Positions 5,979 to 6,282 of a stretch of DNA of 6,282 bases are shown piece by piece. Source of the stretch: Prevotella sp. (GTDB taxonomy: Bacteria; Bacteroidota; Bacteroidia; Bacteroidales; Bacteroidaceae); the NCBI GenBank assembly GCA_017442765.1, contig JAFRZC010000108.1:1-6282 (forward strand). Direction: 5' to 3'. Below the pieces are notes generated by a model. It ran no database searches and was not told where the DNA came from. It saw only the letters and a list, made by a program, of their open reading frames with translations. Within the stretch, counting starts at the first letter, position 1, and each line of letters opens with the position of its first letter. The position numbers were made by a program, and so were the translations under genes.

Positions 5979-6282
5979 ATGTCAGACATTTCAAGAAGAG
6001 AATTTCTGAAGAGAAGTGGTGCTGCACTGGCAGGAATGATAGCCGTCCCGACCATCGTTCCCGCATCTGTGCTCGGCAAGAAAGCCGGCAAGAAGGCACC
6101 AAGTGACAAACTCAACATCCTCGGTATCGGTATCGGAGGGCGTGGCGCAGCCGACCTGCATGAGATGGAGACTGAAAACATCATTGGTCTCTGCGACGTG
6201 GACTGGAAGTATGCCAAGCATATCTTCGACAAGTATCCGCAGGCCAAGGCCTACAACGACTATCGCAAGATGTATGATGAGC
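5979..6282 (+). CDS. Tat-exported Gfo/Idh/MocA-family oxidoreductase (3' partial)
   Basis: The first 101 codons of a gene that runs off the right edge. The N-terminus MSDISRREFLKRSGAALAG holds a textbook twin-arginine motif (SRREFLK) followed by a hydrophobic stretch up to about residue 33, with possible cleavage after the ASVLG segment. This predicts folded export to the periplasm with cofactor already bound. The mature part begins the Rossmann fold at about residue 44 (KLNILGIGIGGRGAAD), with GIGIGGRG as the nucleotide-binding turn, and continues with IIGLCDVDW, where the aspartates end the second strand. The EKP motif and substrate domain are beyond the window. Tat-exported members of this family include GH109-like glycosidases that keep NAD tightly bound; this fragment is too short to assign that activity. 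The ATG is chosen because the Tat motif follows directly and the upstream 44 bp is A-rich noncoding DNA. Confidence 0.92.
   Translation, partial: MSDISRREFLKRSGAALAGMIAVPTIVPASVLGKKAGKKAPSDKLNILGIGIGGRGAADLHEMETENIIGLCDVDWKYAKHIFDKYPQAKAYNDYRKMYDE

Overview
The window looks like chromosome from a Bacteroidales bacterium, most like a GC-richer Prevotella or Bacteroides relative. The reasons are TAnnTTTG-type -7 promoter boxes, A-rich leaders without clear Shine-Dalgarno sites, a GH38 alpha-mannosidase of the kind common in that group, an OmpA-type lipoprotein, and a Tat-exported Gfo/Idh/MocA protein. The genus is an inference from these traits; no marker gene is present. Coding DNA is GC-rich and intergenic DNA is strikingly AT-rich. 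All four genes are on the + strand.

Region 1 (1-3465) is the 3' part of a large multidomain GH38 alpha-mannosidase. It enters from the left edge without its N-terminus and ends in an F5/8 type C (discoidin) carbohydrate-binding-like module. Two short tracts of a 7-bp tandem repeat (CTCACCT) lie inside the gene, in the same reading frame, at probable domain junctions.

Region 2 (3466-4500) is a self-contained OmpA/MotB-family lipoprotein gene. It has its own promoter, a 7-bp-arm inverted repeat next to it, and a very long terminator hairpin built from two palindromic arms. It is probably an envelope housekeeping gene unrelated to its neighbours.

Region 3 (4501-4842) is a 342-base noncoding gap. 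Most is AT-rich. Its last 100 bases hold two copies of a 20-bp direct repeat, each carrying a candidate promoter -7 box, on either side of a GC-rich hairpin-forming island.

Region 4 (4843-6282) starts a probable operon of two Gfo/Idh/MocA oxidoreductases 44 bp apart. The first has no export signal and should be cytoplasmic. The second, cut by the right edge, has a clear twin-arginine signal and should be exported. Together with the alpha-mannosidase they suggest glycan or sugar catabolism, but the specific substrate cannot be read from this DNA. I see no clearly new multi-gene system here. The most unusual signals are the repeats and the paired oxidoreductases in two compartments.
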